The translations under genes were made by a program, and so were the position numbers. Source: Piliocolobus tephrosceles (lineage: Eukaryota; Chordata; Mammalia; Primates; Cercopithecidae). From it: a stretch of DNA of 64,000 bases. Where the stretch lies: positions 131,784,590 through 131,848,589 of the forward strand of contig NC_045437.1 of assembly GCF_002776525.5 (NCBI RefSeq), written 5' to 3'. Positions 39,086-52,799 of this stretch are shown piece by piece. Position 1 is the stretch's first letter. Each line of letters opens with the position of its first letter. Under the pieces are notes generated by a model that saw only the letters and a program-made list of their open reading frames with translations, searched no databases and was not told where the DNA came from.

Positions 39086-40719
39086 ATCCATCTGAGTCTA
39101 CGTCGATACCTATGTTGAGAGAAAGTTCAGTGTTAAGTAACATGACTGACTATTCAAATGCTAGATTTTAAGTCCCCCGTTTAACTCAATTCCTGAAACT
39201 TTAATTTCAAAAGTCTCCTTTGACATTCATACATGAAGTTTATCTTTAAGGATTCATGTGACTCAGCATATTTTGGTAAACATTGGTTTAAAGTTCTTTT
39301 CTTGAAAGGACAAAAGGAAACCAGAATGTTTGTGAAACAGTAAATGCCTCCTCTGGCTTTTTCTCACGTTCCCTGAGAAATCATACACTGCTTTTGAGAC
39401 AGGCAATTCTTGGGAATGAAAGAATCTGTGTTATGAAACCCAGAGAACTCTGATTAGGGAACAAACCAAAACACACCATGGAACTCAGAAGAAGAGCTGG
39501 CATCCCCTGACTTATGTGGTAGCCACTTCAGGGAAATAGAGAGATAATATGGAGGTTCAGTCAGCACAGTCGCCAAGAATATATACTTTTCATATTTCAG
39601 CTTTCTTTAGGAACTCCTAATAATATATTTTAAATGTCGTGTCTAACTCCAAAAAGATGCATGTTTCAAGAGTGGTGGAGGGAAGACAAGTTTGCCTGTT
39701 TGGTCCCTAACACTTTGGTATCTCTTTAAAAATCCATAGTTTGATTTGGTTTTAGAGCTTTAATTATGCTTTTATATTACAGTTTTCTTATTTAAGTGTC
39801 TGCTTCATGTCTATCACTCAGTACCCCCTGCCTATCTCAAAAGAGATGGATGCTATTATCCTAACTGAGGAGGAGGGAGAATGCTGTGAGAATTATTAAT
39901 ACATAAATTTAAAAATTAATCTGGAAAGTGCTTTAGGGTCCCCAGAGAAGCTCTACCCAAACATAAAGCATATGTAATATTATTACCAGCACCTCCACAG
40001 AGCAGACAGGAGCTGGTGCAGTATAAGATTAGTAAACTGAGGCACAGAGGGTGTCAATGAGTCAATGGGCTAGCATGCCTTAGAACGTAGACCCTTAGAT
40101 GGGTAACATCTAAAAACCACCTTGCCAGTGCCCACTTTAGGCTTTTTCTAGCCACAAATGTTTATTATTTTTCCAGAGAAGAAACCTTTTCTTCCCTTTA
40201 TCCCTTCTCTTCGAGTCTTTGCTTGTTTTGGACTTTTTTTTTTTGTTTTGTTTTGTTTTAACTTTTAAGTGTTGAAGGTGATTATGGTTAAAATATTAGG
40301 TCCTAAACCTAGTAATGAGAAATCGCCGGTGTGCTTTCTAGTAACCCCAGTTATTTTTTGGCTTTGTGGCTTGGAACTTCAAATTGCATTTATTTTACCT
40401 ACTCCTATTGGTTGGAAAACATGGATAAAGGCTTATCTTGGAATTGCTTTTTTTGTTTTCCTCGGGAATCATTCTCAGCTTGCCTTTCACCAGTGAGGAA
40501 AGCTGCTTTGAGTGGCCACTATGTTCCCAGGACGTTTCAAGGTATGGGAAAGCTGAGGATACAATCCATGCTTTCAAAGGCAGAGGTCAGATGCAAAGTA
40601 CATGTACCAGGAATTATGGAAAAACAATAAACAGTCTTATGGAAAGACAGTCATTGTTGTATAATGATGGTCAATTGGCTGACTGGCCACTTCCAGTTGA
40701 TTCCTTAATTATATTTCTT

Positions 40720-40870
40720 AACTTTCCTGAAACTTATTTTCCTCCTCTATGAACCCGCTAATAATCATACCTACCCCTTGATACTACAGGATACAAATCA
40801 CTGAAAGAGTTTAACATAGTGCTTGACACATGAGACAACAAAAGGTCATTATTGTTGAAGTCATTATCAA
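40720..40870 (+). mobile_element. MIR SINE fossil
   Basis: Sense MIR: acttattttcctcctctatg, ctaataatcatacctacccc, aagagtttaacatagtgctt, gacacatgag. Confidence 0.7.
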
Positions 40871-41479
40871 GGTCATTACCATCATCAATTTAGTGAGAAC
40901 TAGAACAACACAAATAATAAAAGCTGCTGGCTCTCAGAGGGGAAAGTAGTCACCAAGAGTTGCTCTTTCCTCCTGGAATTCTACAACATGTTTCCACTCA
41001 TGTTTTTAAACACTAGGTACTCTCATTTACCTACCATGTGGACCATACTTTTGATAAGCTGGGAAGTTGTCTAAAAGCCATGTAGAAGATTGTCCTCTTC
41101 CCTGCCCCTCTTCTGGGCTTCCAGACTTTGTGTAGGCTGCCTCTTTGGAGTTCAACATGCACAGCTGCATGATCTACCATGCATTCTCTCTCTTGGTGTC
41201 AGCTCTTCTGTCAAGGAGAGGTCCCATTCAAACACCTCCATGTCTGGCTCCATCTCTGTTATGGCCACAGCAGCTTTACTTTGTACCCAGAGGCCACAGT
41301 GGGCATATCTTGCCTGGCTAACCCCCCACAGGGTTCTTCAGGTCCTGTGGTCTGAGTCTGGAGCAGGGAAAATGCTCACACAGGCAGCTTAGAGGGAGCA
41401 GAGGTGTTGCTGCTGGCGGTCCCTGGCATGCTGACAGCCTCACCTGGAGCCCTGAAGAGATTATGTGTGTTTCATCTTA

Positions 41480-41960
<481 letters not shown>

Positions 41961-42614
41961 CTAATTCTTATATAATCACATGTAATACATATAGTCCCAA
42001 ACTTACATTATTACACTTTTTAAATAACATTTTTCTCATAATAAAAATAATGGCTTTATATGTACAAATAAGTTTATTCCGTAAGTATTTACATGATCTG
42101 GTGCAAGTTTGGGGAATTTACACACACAGAAATACATACACATAGGAGGAAGAGGCAGGCAGAGAAGACAAATCACATCAAATGTTATCAGTCCAGAAAT
42201 AAACACTCTTACCATTTAGCAAAGATCTTTTGTGGAATACTTTTTAAGTATTAATTTTTAAACCTTTTTTTTTTTTCATTTCATCTTATTTCTCACTGGA
42301 GTTACAGACATTTAGACATCTTTTTCTTTTTTATCACTTACATGATATACAAGCAGTGGTCTCATGCTCATATTTAGACCTGAGTGCTGAGCCAGTCAGA
42401 TAACTAATATTAAAAGTAACTTAGGTAGAAAATGAGAGTTGAGTACTATAAGGTTAAGAACAGTAGACTCCCCTGGACTCATGGATAATGATTACGACAC
42501 CCAGTGGAGTCAATGATTTAGTAGAATTCTGGCCCAATTTATGTAAATATTCCAGAAATATTTTGGAAATATTCTGTATGTAAGTCATTAACTACTTAGT
42601 TTATTTTTATTTTT

Positions 42615-42908
42615 ATTTTCTTCTGAGACAGTCTTGCTCTGTTGCCCACGCTGGACAGCAGTGGTGCGATCACGACTCACTGCAACCTTGACTTCCTGGG
42701 CTCAAGCAATTCTCCCACTTCAGCCTCCCAAGCAGATGGAACTAGAGGAACATGCCGCCATGCCTGGTTAATTTTAAAAAAATTTTTTTATAGAGGCGTG
42801 GTCTCCCTTTGTTTCTCAGGCTGGTCTCAAATTCTTGGGCTCAAGTGATCCTCCTGCTTCAGCCTCCCAAAGTGTTGAGATTACAGATGTGAGCCATCAC
42901 ACCAGGCC
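42615..42908 (-). mobile_element. Alu element, AluJ-like, with target-site duplication
   Basis: gagacagtcttgctctgttg through gagccatcacaccaggcc, heavily diverged. Flanking direct repeats TTAACTACTT at 42588-42597 and 42912-42921. Confidence 0.94.
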
Positions 42909-43119
42909 AAGTTAACTACTTTAGAGGTTGCAAATGTGAATTAGACTGTGTTCCTGATCTCAGGTAATATCTTATGAGAGAAAGATGTATAGGACAGTAT
43001 TTATGGCACAAAGCAAAATAGGCTGCTAAGCATTATAGTATCAATATCATAATAGCATAAATTCCTCAAAAATGCAGGCAACTTTGACCCTTAGGATCAG
43101 GTAAAACTTACTGGAAGAG

Positions 43120-43960
43120 GGAGCACATGACTAGGGTCTTCAAGAACAAGTAGAATGTCAGTAGAAGAATATTTAGGAAAGAATGGTATGAAGAAAGCAA
43201 AACTGTTGGGCAAGGGAATGGTGTTTTCATGTATCCACATGCCTTTTACTCCAGAATGTGGTAAAGCAAAGTGGGAAGTGTGCCTAGGAAGGAAAACTGG
43301 CCATCAAGCCTTAGTGAACCCTTAATATTATTCTGTCAAGGAGTTTGAACTATGTAGTAGGCAAAGGGGGCAGATGAGAGTTTGGTTTGAGGCAGGGCAT
43401 AATATGATGAGATTGTATTTGAAGAAAATAATTATGATGGAAAAAGTAGAGGTAGAGGGAGACCATTTAGAAGGCAATTTTTCCTACTATGTAATAGTGT
43501 AAGAAAGAGTTGACAGCCTGAACAGGAGAAAGAGAAGAAGCACAGAAGAGCCATTGGGGCCCAGTTAGGGGCAGAATCAATATGACTTAAGAAAAATAAA
43601 GGAAGAAAAAGAAATTATGATAACCTCAAGTTTTCTGTTTTGAGTAATTCAAAGGCTAACATTCCTTTAACTGAGACAGGAGACACAAGAACAGGAAATA
43701 TTTATTTAGAGGTAGTAAGATGATAAATTTAGCTTGGGTCATGTTGAGATTGAGATGGCAAGAAGACTTATTTGGGGGAAATTCTGTTACTCTGTTGCTA
43801 ATAAAAGATTGATACTTGGCCAAAGAGATCAAGTCTACAGGTGTAGATTTGGAAATCAGTTTAGCTGAGGTGGTTGAGCTAATGAGTGAAATCAAGAAGT
43901 GCTAGGCAAATAGAGGGGAAGAAAGGACAAAACTTGTGAAATTTCTACAATTAACAAGTT
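43120..43960 (-). mobile_element. Diverged L2-type LINE fossil
   Basis: Antisense order: ggaaagaatggtatgaagaa, ggagtttgaactatgtagta, ggcagggcataatatgatga, then ggtcatgttgagattgagat and gtgtagatttggaaatcag. Resembles the longer antisense repeat at 54720-55570. Family assignment is tentative. Confidence 0.4.
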
Positions 43961-44979
43961 GACAGAGAAGTGGAGCAAATGAAGAAAATCAAAATAACCA
44001 GGAATCAATGAGTAAGAGAAGATCTCTGGAAAATACTTCTTTACAGGTATAAGAGACTGGTTTTCATCCTGGTGTTTCAAATAATTTTAGTTAACTTGCC
44101 TGACCATCAACTTTTCTCATCTGAAATACATAAACCACAAACATGAGTTTTAAAAATTAGTGAACATGAAAGTGCTTTGGTAAACCATCAGACACTTTGC
44201 AAGTCTTACGTCTTATGATTATTGTCACATAAGAAAATGGAGAGTTCCAAAAAGGGAAAGAGTATAGTGTCAGATGCTACAGAGTTTCAGAAGAATATTT
44301 ATTTCTAGCCCAAATTGTTTGACTTCTTATAATTTAAGGAAATTACGTCAAAGAATGAAATCTTTTCTCTAATCACTTAGAACAGTATTTACCAAAGTAA
44401 TGGGGCATGGGACCTTGGTAGCACAGGAGACAATTTTAGATTTCACACAGACATGAAATAGAAATGAATCACACTGTGAGAAAGTTAGTCTCCTTTTGGT
44501 TTCTCTTTTAATTACTCCTTTTGTTTCTCTTTTAATTTTTGTTTTATTCCATAATTCTGATTTTTATTAAAGGGATTAAGTCTCAGGGCAAAGAAGTATT
44601 TAACATTTAACACTAGCTAATCACCCTTTTCAATAAATTTCTTCAGGTTGTCAACAATATCTAGCTAGAATTTATATCATATGAACTTCAAGATTACTAG
44701 CTACAATACCTTCTTATTTTGCAGTTGATACCAGTTTTCCAATTATGGTAGTGACATAAAGTTTTCTTTTAAAATAAGTTTTTTAAATAAAAAGATAATC
44801 ACTTTTTAAAATATTAAGTGTGTGATTGTATAGGTGGTATGTAGATATGACAAAACTAAGAAAGTGATAGTCCAATGATAAATGTTCGAAAAACTTAGAC
44901 TAACCCTCCCTCCTTCTGTTGCTTTGAGTGGCTGCCTTGGGTTCAACCAGGCTGGAATAATGTGTGAAACGTATTTTGT

Positions 44980-45170
44980 GATTTGTGGGTCCTGAGTTCT
45001 ACACCCTAGATCTAGACCCTGTCCTTCCTCTAGGATGTTGGGTCAATTTTCAGAGCCACCAGACATTTCTAGATTTTTGTGTCCTTAGCTGTCAAAATAA
45101 GAAGATTAGCTTTAAACCATCACTAACATTCCTTCCAGCAATAAATTCTACAGTTCTTTGAGTGATTAGT
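44980..45170 (+). mobile_element. Probable MIR fossil
   Basis: gggtcctgagttctacaccc, ttgtgtccttagctgtcaaa, ataagaagattagctttaaa, then attccttccagc and ttctacagttctttgag, a MIR/MIR3-like order. Confidence 0.5.
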
Positions 45171-46029
45171 AAATAAGCCAGTGCTTTCAAATTGATCAAA
45201 GTTAGCTAAAATGTTTTTCCTCCGTAAGCATCAATATCACGTGTCAGTGCTAGAGATTCTTCCCAGACTAATACTATGCACAGCTAGGAAAACATCAACA
45301 AATTTATTCTCTAATTATGATTCAGATTCTACCTCATCTGTGAAGGATTGTTGTTTAGAAGGAATTTCTGCTTTAGTTAGGGCAATTAATTAAAATTGAA
45401 AATGAAATTGTAAATGAAAATTTGTTTGCATTTCCTGAGCCTAATGCTTTATGCTAAAGCCTCACTCTCAGTCTGTAGTTTCATTGCAGTCATATCTAAT
45501 CAATTTATAAAGCCCATGAATTTTGTTCCTCGGTATAGCAACTCATACATATTAAGTCCCTATACTTAAAAAGAATCTTCATCCATCTATTTACTAATAT
45601 CTTTCCATCTTTTAAAATTTATTTCCCCTGAGAACAAGGAGTGCATGTGAAGTGTTAACCGGCTGAAAGTTCTTATCAGTATTATTGTGAGTTAATGGTA
45701 CTCTATATCCCAAGTACACGTTAAAATTAGAAGCATACCTTCTATTTGAAATATAACAACATGGATCATCCTTTACCAAAAGCATGGCGAAGAACCAGGC
45801 AATAAATGAAAAATGGAGACAGCATGGATACAGAAAACACACACACAGTCCTTGGATCAGAAAAAAACTGAGTTTGTTACTACCTTTAAAAAGTTTCCAT
45901 ATGAACAATTTTTTCTCTATGATTACAAAGGAAGTGTTTGTCCCGTGACTTTTTTGAACTGCATCAGTGTTGCCTTTTGCTGTAACTTGCTGTGACAAGG
46001 GTGAAGTTGCTTATGCAAGGAACTTAATT

Positions 46030-46165
46030 TTAAGATTCTGTTTTCTCACCTGAAAAAAAAGGATAAAAATACAGTCATTGTTCTGACCCATTAGTGTTTG
46101 TATGTAAAATATCCAGCAATGCGGTAGATACCTCCTGGGTATTCAACAAGTGTTAGTTCCCAACA
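46030..46165 (+). mobile_element. Probable MIR SINE fossil
   Basis: attctgttttctcacctgaa, aaggataaaaatacagtcat, aatatccagcaatgcggtag, gggtattcaacaagtgtta. Diverged. Confidence 0.55.
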
Positions 46166-46611
46166 TTGCAGTAACAGTGTCTCAACAATTAACATGCTCT
46201 TGATTTGGGGAAGATCATCTTTCACTGCCCTTCAGAGCCTCTTTCTTATCTTATTCTCTCTATATTATTAAACTCGATTTCCTGATCTCCATGCTTACAA
46301 ATTACACGAGCAAATTAGAAGGTGCTAAGAACAATAGGAAAAAAAAAAAAAGACAAAGAAGCAGAATAACAGAGAAATAATTTCAAAATCTTAGAAACCT
46401 GGAGCCATTTAGTTCAGGGATAAATAGCTCTTCATGCCTCAACAGTCATTTAGGGCTTTTTTATATTACAGCAAGATATAATATAGGGTATTCTAAATAA
46501 TGATCTTGATTTACCAAGGGTAAGTTAAATTATATACACTTTGCTTATTTTAAAAAGCATACAATGCATTTTGGAAGAATTAACAATATGAATAGAACTT
46601 TTTAAGTAATT

Positions 46612-46878
46612 TTAACTTTTATTTTAGATTTAGGGGGTACAAGCGCAGGTTTGTAACATGGGTATATTGATGTTGAGGTTTGGGATACGAATGACCCTGT
46701 CATCCAGGTAGTGAGCAATGTACAGATAGTTTTTCAATCTTTGTTCCTTTCCTTCCTTCCCCACTCTAGGAGTCCCCAGTGTCTGTAGTTGCCATGTTTA
46801 TGTCCATGAGTACCTCCCACTTAGCTCCTACTTATAAGTGAGAACATGCAGTATTTGGTTTTCTGTTCCTGTATAGAA
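46612..46878 (-). mobile_element. 5'-truncated L1 3' end (older primate or L1M type)
   Basis: Antisense L1 3' UTR: ttttattttagatttagggg, gtacaagcgcaggtttgta, catccaggtagtgagcaatg, gtccatgagtacctccc, cttataagtgagaacatgca, ggttttctgttcctgt. About 265 bp, more diverged than the copy at 37.7 kb. Confidence 0.93.
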
Positions 46879-48334
46879 GAAAATTTTAAGAAACCTTTCT
46901 GTGTGTTTTGCTGGGTAAAACCTTAGCCTTTGAAAATACTAAGCCATGGAGATGAATTCAGTCTTCAGGGGTTCCACATAAGCATGGTCTTATTGAAATA
47001 TCTTTTGTGCATCTTCAGCAAATAAGCCAAGGCTCCATGTATTCTATGGCAGAGGATAAGGCATTTGTAATTGCTAAGTTAAAATGGTTTTATGTAGATA
47101 TGACTTTTTCTTTGTTTCAGAAAGCAACATTTGATATAAATTACTTGTGAGCTTTAGCAGTAACAACTTTCTCAAATTATTTTCTCTAGGACTTGGTGTT
47201 AGAACGGCTTATCCAGTTGGGGGACCCATGGGCTGTATCCAGCCTCTCATGGTGTTATCTGTGATTCTCTGGGAAAAACACTTGAACTGGGACTTGTTTG
47301 CACATTGAAATAAGGAGCCCTTTCTAAGTTATCCCCATGAGAAAACAGCACAAGCATGTTAGTTTAAACTCATGTATACTGTATAGATTATCCACTGTAT
47401 GCAGTGGACTCAATACCACAAATGTTGAGCTAACTGCATCTGAAAGGAGTCAAAGAGGACAATTGCAGAATCCCATAGAAAGAGAACATGTAGAATCCAG
47501 CACCATCAGAGGTCAACCAGTCAAATACCAGGGCTGGATTTTTCAAAGAACCAGATAATGCCAGTTTTATGGCCATTAATAACATTTTAGTTATGTAAAC
47601 AAAGATAAGAGTAATAAAAAATAAATTCTGCTTCATAGTGTAATCTGATTGCCAACAGAGTTCAGAAATGAACTTTCTCATTGTGCACGTGGCGTTGCAT
47701 AATGGACCAGTGATCATTTCGCAGCCTCCCCAGCCTTCCCTTTCCCTTTCCCTTTTATGGAGAGTCCTTAGTTCTGCCAGATCCATAAGCTATTCCAGGG
47801 AGGCAGATTCTTTTCTTTCTCCTGTTAAGCTCTTTGATTGTGCCTCTGGTAGTTAAGATACCAAATGGTCTTCAGGGGTACTTCATACGTGCACACTGCA
47901 GCTAATCAGAGTGCCTTTGCCTACTGTTTCCCTACTTCTGTGTTTTCCACATGTTGACGGGCTCAGTTCAAACACCAGGCCTATCAACTTCTGGAGAGGC
48001 ATGGCAAAGCTCGGCTCTGATTTGGTCTGCTTCTGAGATTTTCCAAAGGATATCCTGTAGTAGATAAATCATTTCATTAGGCCAGGTTCCCTGTTCAAAC
48101 CAGGAAGCAGAGGGCCTGCCATGTAGGAAAACCCAGATAATGTCGTTATGGCCGTACTCAGAGCATTTGTAAATATTGTTGTCAGTGTCTTTCACACAGG
48201 TTCCATCAAGATTGGATTTAAACATAGACAGGTTAATTATGTGTTTTAAAGCTTTGTTTATGGAGAGCTGTTAGGAAGACCGTGAAGTTTTAAATATTGA
48301 AATGACAATTTTCCCCCCCAAATGTCTCCTCCAG

Positions 48335-48461
48335 TTGATCACTCCTCATGCCATCCGTGTGCAGACCCCTCCTCGGCACATCCCTGGTGTTGTGGAAGTC
48401 ACACTGTCCTACAAATCTAAGCAGTTCTGCAAAGGAACACCAGGCAGATTCATTTACACAG
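48335..48461 (+). CDS. EBF1: EBF1 internal exon, second half of the IPT/TIG domain
   Basis: Reads [20 protein letters not shown] and then [22 protein letters not shown] in phase 0 and ends with one base (phase 1), 127 nt in all. It completes the IPT/TIG fold just before the atypical helix-loop-helix dimerisation region. The acceptor is ctccag at 48329-48334 and the donor CAG|gtaaga at 48462 is near consensus. [10 protein letters not shown] points to EBF1; EBF2 and EBF3 carry KGAPGRF as I recall them. The next expected segment (ALNEPTIDYGF...) is not found downstream, so the following intron is longer than 15.5 kb. Confidence 0.96.
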
Positions 48462-49094
48462 GTAAGAACTACTGCAGATGGTGAGCACAGAACTGCCTTG
48501 GGCTTATGGGGTCTTTCCCCTTGTCTTCTATGTATAAAAGCATATATTTTATTTTAAAATCTAGTTAAAGTCTGCTTTCTTTCTTCATTTTACCATATGT
48601 ATGAGCAAACATGGTGCTTTTATTATTGTATTAAGAATTCATCTAGGTGTCCATGCTGAATGGCAGGATCTGTTGAAATAACTGGTTGGATACCTAAAGA
48701 TGCCACATGAAAAATAAGTGAAGGGGAAAAGAGGTGTAGATAATCCTGAGTTTCTGGATGTTAAGCCACCTTGTTAGGGTTTGTTTGCTTTATGGAGTAG
48801 GGTTGTGCTTTCAGGAACAGTACGTCTTTCCTCTAGGCTGTTCACCGCATTTGTATTACATACAATTGGTAGTTTTCATGTTTAATTCTGGGTTGGTGCC
48901 TTCTTTCCAAGTATGCTGCATTTTTATCCTCCCAAAACAGCCTTGGCACATGGATCCACCTTGTGGCAACAAGCTGGGGTTTCAGGGTGAATGTGAATTC
49001 CTTCCCATCAGACAGAGAGAACCAGGCAGCATCTCTGTGGAATTACATCATGTATAAAGGCTGAAAGATCCCTAGATTGTGAAGTGCAAACCAG

Positions 49095-49215
49095 ACACCC
49101 AGGAATCTTTTACAATTCACATTCTGCTACAGTAGGTCTAGGCAGAACCTGCGATCCTGTGGTTCTTAAGAGCTCCCAGGTGAGGCTGATGCTGCTGGTC
49201 AAAGAACCACAGGTG
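49095..49215 (+). mobile_element. MER5A-like hAT DNA transposon fossil
   Basis: tgctacagtaggtctaggca, agagctcccaggtgaggctg and atgctgctggtcaaagaacc match the 3' half of MER5A in sense. The 5' end is degraded. Confidence 0.75.
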
Positions 49216-49525
49216 CAGTGTGGTTCTGGGTCCTCTGCTTAGTGTCAGTTATCCTTGGATAGTGGTAACTGTCTCCACGAACTGGTCCCAGGTTTCCTTT
49301 TCCATTCAGTAAAAGACCACAAGGCCAGACTAAGTACAGAGCGGAAGTTGCTTTTACACAAAGAGATAACAGAGCAGTGACTGGATAACAGTTAACAAAT
49401 CGTAAGTATAACAATACAATTAAATGGACGATTTTTATTTTTCTGTGACATTTTACTTCAGAGCATCTTTCCCTTGTATTTCAATATTAGGAGTAAAACC
49501 AAACGTACTTCTTAGTCACCCAGTT

Positions 49526-49543
49526 TCTCTCTCTCTCTCTCTC
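49526..49543 (+). repeat. (TC)n microsatellite
   Basis: About nine TC units. Confidence 0.85.
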
Positions 49544-50024
49544 CCTTGAAATTATAAAAACAATTAATGTATCCTGACCCTTGGAAATGCCTCCCAGCCC
49601 TTTAAACAAAATGCAAGTTTGGTGCCTGCCTGACGATTAGTTTTAGTTAATTGAAAATTATAGGATTGACCCAAGAGGAAAATTTTGTTTGCACTCCAAT
49701 CACTTTTACAAATTAAGGAAAATTACCGCAATTTTGTTTAGCTAAGGTTTCACACTGAGTTCAAGAAATTAGCTCAGCCATCCCAACAAAGTCAGCACTT
49801 TGTTAGTGAGCACTTGAAAAAATAATAGTCTATCTGGAGTTTTGTGGTGTATACAAACGAAGCATAGAGAAAACTATGATGCTTTATAGAAGTAGGCCAA
49901 GTGTTTTTAATTAGGCTCATTGGTTCAGCATAAGTTTTGAAGAACAATCAAACTAGCAGATTAGCTGTTTCTTTTAAAGCTAGGATTTCTTGCCATTCAT
50001 TTTTCCCATGAGAACTTCCACATA

Positions 50025-50027
<3 letters not shown>

Positions 50028-50068
<41 letters not shown>

Positions 50069-50083
50069 CGCGCGCGTGTGTGT
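50028..50083 (+). repeat. (TG)n/(CG)n alternating purine-pyrimidine tract
   Basis: About 56 bp of strictly alternating purine and pyrimidine, mainly TG with an internal gcgtgcgcgcgcg stretch. Such tracts can adopt Z-DNA. The open frame beginning in it is a repeat artefact. Confidence 0.95.
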
Positions 50084-50519
50084 TTTACAAGTCTCATTAT
50101 GGGGCTGCAGGAAAAGGACCAATTGAAACTCCTGATACTGTAACATTCCCCAGCATCATTCCAATGGATGGGAGTTTTTCACAATGTTCCCCACTGAACT
50201 CGGTGTTCTGGAACATATTTCAAAACCACAGAGGCCAAATGTTTTCTCTGAGAGTTTGGACTCTGTTTTTGGCCGAAAACATTAGGCCTCGCTGGCTGCT
50301 TATTTACTCAGCTATTAAGAACAAGAAAAGGAGAAGAAAAAGAAGAAAATGCTTGTGTGGTGGGAGGTACAGGAGGCAATCAGGCATGGTTTCCGCTTTG
50401 GTGACAACGTCCCTGCCCATTAATGGTTCCATTTTGTGGTCAGGTCTCATTTAGAAGAAATTATTTTTAATCAGTCTTCAACAAAATATCCCCTAGAGCC
50501 ACCTGGCCATAAAAGTTAG

Positions 50520-50536
50520 AAAAAAAAAAAAAAAAA
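50520..50536 (+). repeat. Poly-A tract (17)
   Basis: First of three 17-nt A/T homopolymers within about 340 bp; the others are at 50612-50628 (A) and 50838-50854 (T). Confidence 0.85.
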
Positions 50537-52650
50537 CCCTCATTAAATTACTTAAGTTCTCAAAAGAAAAGAGCTAGGGATCCATCAATATTTGGAGTTT
50601 TTTTAAACACTAAAAAAAAAAAAAAAAATTGCCATCAATTTAAGAAATCACATCTTAGAAAATCTGTATCACACTGGAATTAAGATAAAAGTGTCGGATT
50701 TTCAAGTCTAGAAAAGTAGTTAAGGATAAGAGCAATAAGTTGGCGCATATGCACGTGTGTACATCTGTGAGAAATTTAAGGTATGAAAAAATGCTTCTGG
50801 TGATCTGGCCTCAAACTGTGGGCACCAGATAAGAAACTTTTTTTTTTTTTTTTTAAAGCATTCTAGGAGAGAGTTCTAACCTCTCCCCATATTGGAAAAA
50901 TAAAAATCTGAAGAAATTGGCACAACGCTTTCCCCTCTGGTATAGTTACTTGGCTGTTAACAGTTATTATGACATCACATCATTTCTAACGAAAGGGAAT
51001 CTGTGTTCATTGGTGACCTATGCACAGACCTTTTGATCATTAGCATTAAATGCCTCCACCATGCGTTACTTGTTCATGGCTGGGGCTACTGGCCTCTGTG
51101 ATTCACTCAGTTTACCTCTACTGTCACCACTTACTAGTAAGGGTATAGAGATGGCTCATAAAACCTCTCTGTTCTTTGTATCCAAACAACTGCTCGGATC
51201 ATTGTAAATGTACAGCACCCCTCCTTTGTCCACCCACAGAAGTTCACACTTCATTTTCTTTAACATCCACAGTATTTCAAGATGTGAGACTTGGTTTTCT
51301 GGATTGGGTGAGCTAACCCTCTTTTTTCTTAGTGAAATATCACTTGGAATTTTTCCCTTGAAAAATATTATTGAGCTGAAGAGTAACACCCCAAACTAAG
51401 GCCTTATTGCTGTTTTTAAAGTATGCAAGAGAGAGTTGGCATTTGTAGATGTGAATGTCTCTAAAAGTCGACAACATTAAAAAGAAGAAAAAAGGCAGGA
51501 ACAGCATGGCCTAATCTATACTAATAAAGGCAGACCTTTTGGGGAGGGAAGAATCTGACGAAGCACAGATTGCCTGCAAGCTGACTCCACTTGTAAGGAT
51601 GGTAAGCAAGCATACATCTCTCCCTCATTGGTCCTTCAGACCAGAGACGCACGAGGAATCCACAGCTGCTAGTGTGCCATGCCCCTGTGTTTGTCCAATC
51701 AGAGTCACAGACTCTGGAAAGTGAATCCTGACTGGATTAGAAGCAGAAAAGCTCACTAGCACTTTCTAGATCTTACTTTATTGTGTCCAGTTATTCTTAT
51801 GCAAATGTAGGGCAAGGCTGACTTTAATTTTCAATAAATGTGTTCTAAGAGAAGGAAATACAAATGCTATCTAATCACAGGATTGATTTCAAAGCACTAT
51901 CATCGTTTCTGGTCAGTGAGTCCAGTGGGAATTAAATCCACTATAACCTCACTGCCATGTAAGGGCTCTCCCTAATGCCTTTATTATTCTCACAGCTTGT
52001 TTTCTTGAAGTTGTTATGTCTTTAAGTGACTTGGATCCTTTAGAATCGTGATCTCTCCTGCTAAGCCCTAAGTAGTCTTGGAAGCTAATAAAAGACTCTT
52101 AGGCACCTTTAGCTGCTTCCTCAGAGTTTTGTATTTGGTTTTCCTGATGAGAAGCGGCCAATTTCAAATGCATGTTTTGCTTTCATTCTAGTTATTTTTC
52201 TGTAAAAGAAGTCTCTGTATCTCGGTGAATATATGACTGGAAGAATGGGCCACCAAGGCAAGGTTTGAGCAGCCTAGGGGTACCCTGAGAGCTGTATGCC
52301 ACCTGACCCCCCAAAAGTTGGTGAAAACCCTGATGAATGATCATCAAACAACTCAGATGTCTGGTTAGGTCACTTATCAGATCTTTTCTACCACTAACTT
52401 TTCCAATTCTAAACATTTTTCACCCAATTTCCTGTTCCTGTGGAAGGACTAACCCACATTCCTGTGTATTAGCCTGCGAACTAACTTCAAAATGAGAATT
52501 CTTCGTGGAAATACTTCCTGTTTGTACCTTATGCCCAAAATAACTCCACATCCCTTGCCAATGCATAACACATTGCTTTGCACATAGGAGGGGCTATTTT
52601 GTCTGCATATGCTCTGTGGGACTTGACTGCTTTTACTATGACTTTTAAGT

Positions 52651-52768
52651 TTTCTGTTTCTTTCTCCCTATCCCTCTCATTTTCTTGTTGCTCTCCCATC
52701 TCTCCTATCTCCCTTTCTCCTTCCTCTCTCTTTTCTTTACTCCCCTTATCCTTTCCTCCCTCACTCCT
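52651..52768 (+). repeat. Long polypyrimidine tract
   Basis: About 118 bases that are nearly all C and T with few A or G, for example ctttctccttcctctctc. Not a simple short-period repeat. Confidence 0.85.
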
Positions 52769-52799
52769 AAGGGGATAGTACCTCGCGTACTGATTGAGT

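Noticed and set aside
45612..45998. 128-codon minus-strand open frame
   Set aside because: No family resemblance, and about the longest length expected by chance in 64 kb.
50032..50454. 140-codon open frame
   Set aside because: Starts in the TG tract (CVCVCV); downstream part has no domain and no splice or promoter context.
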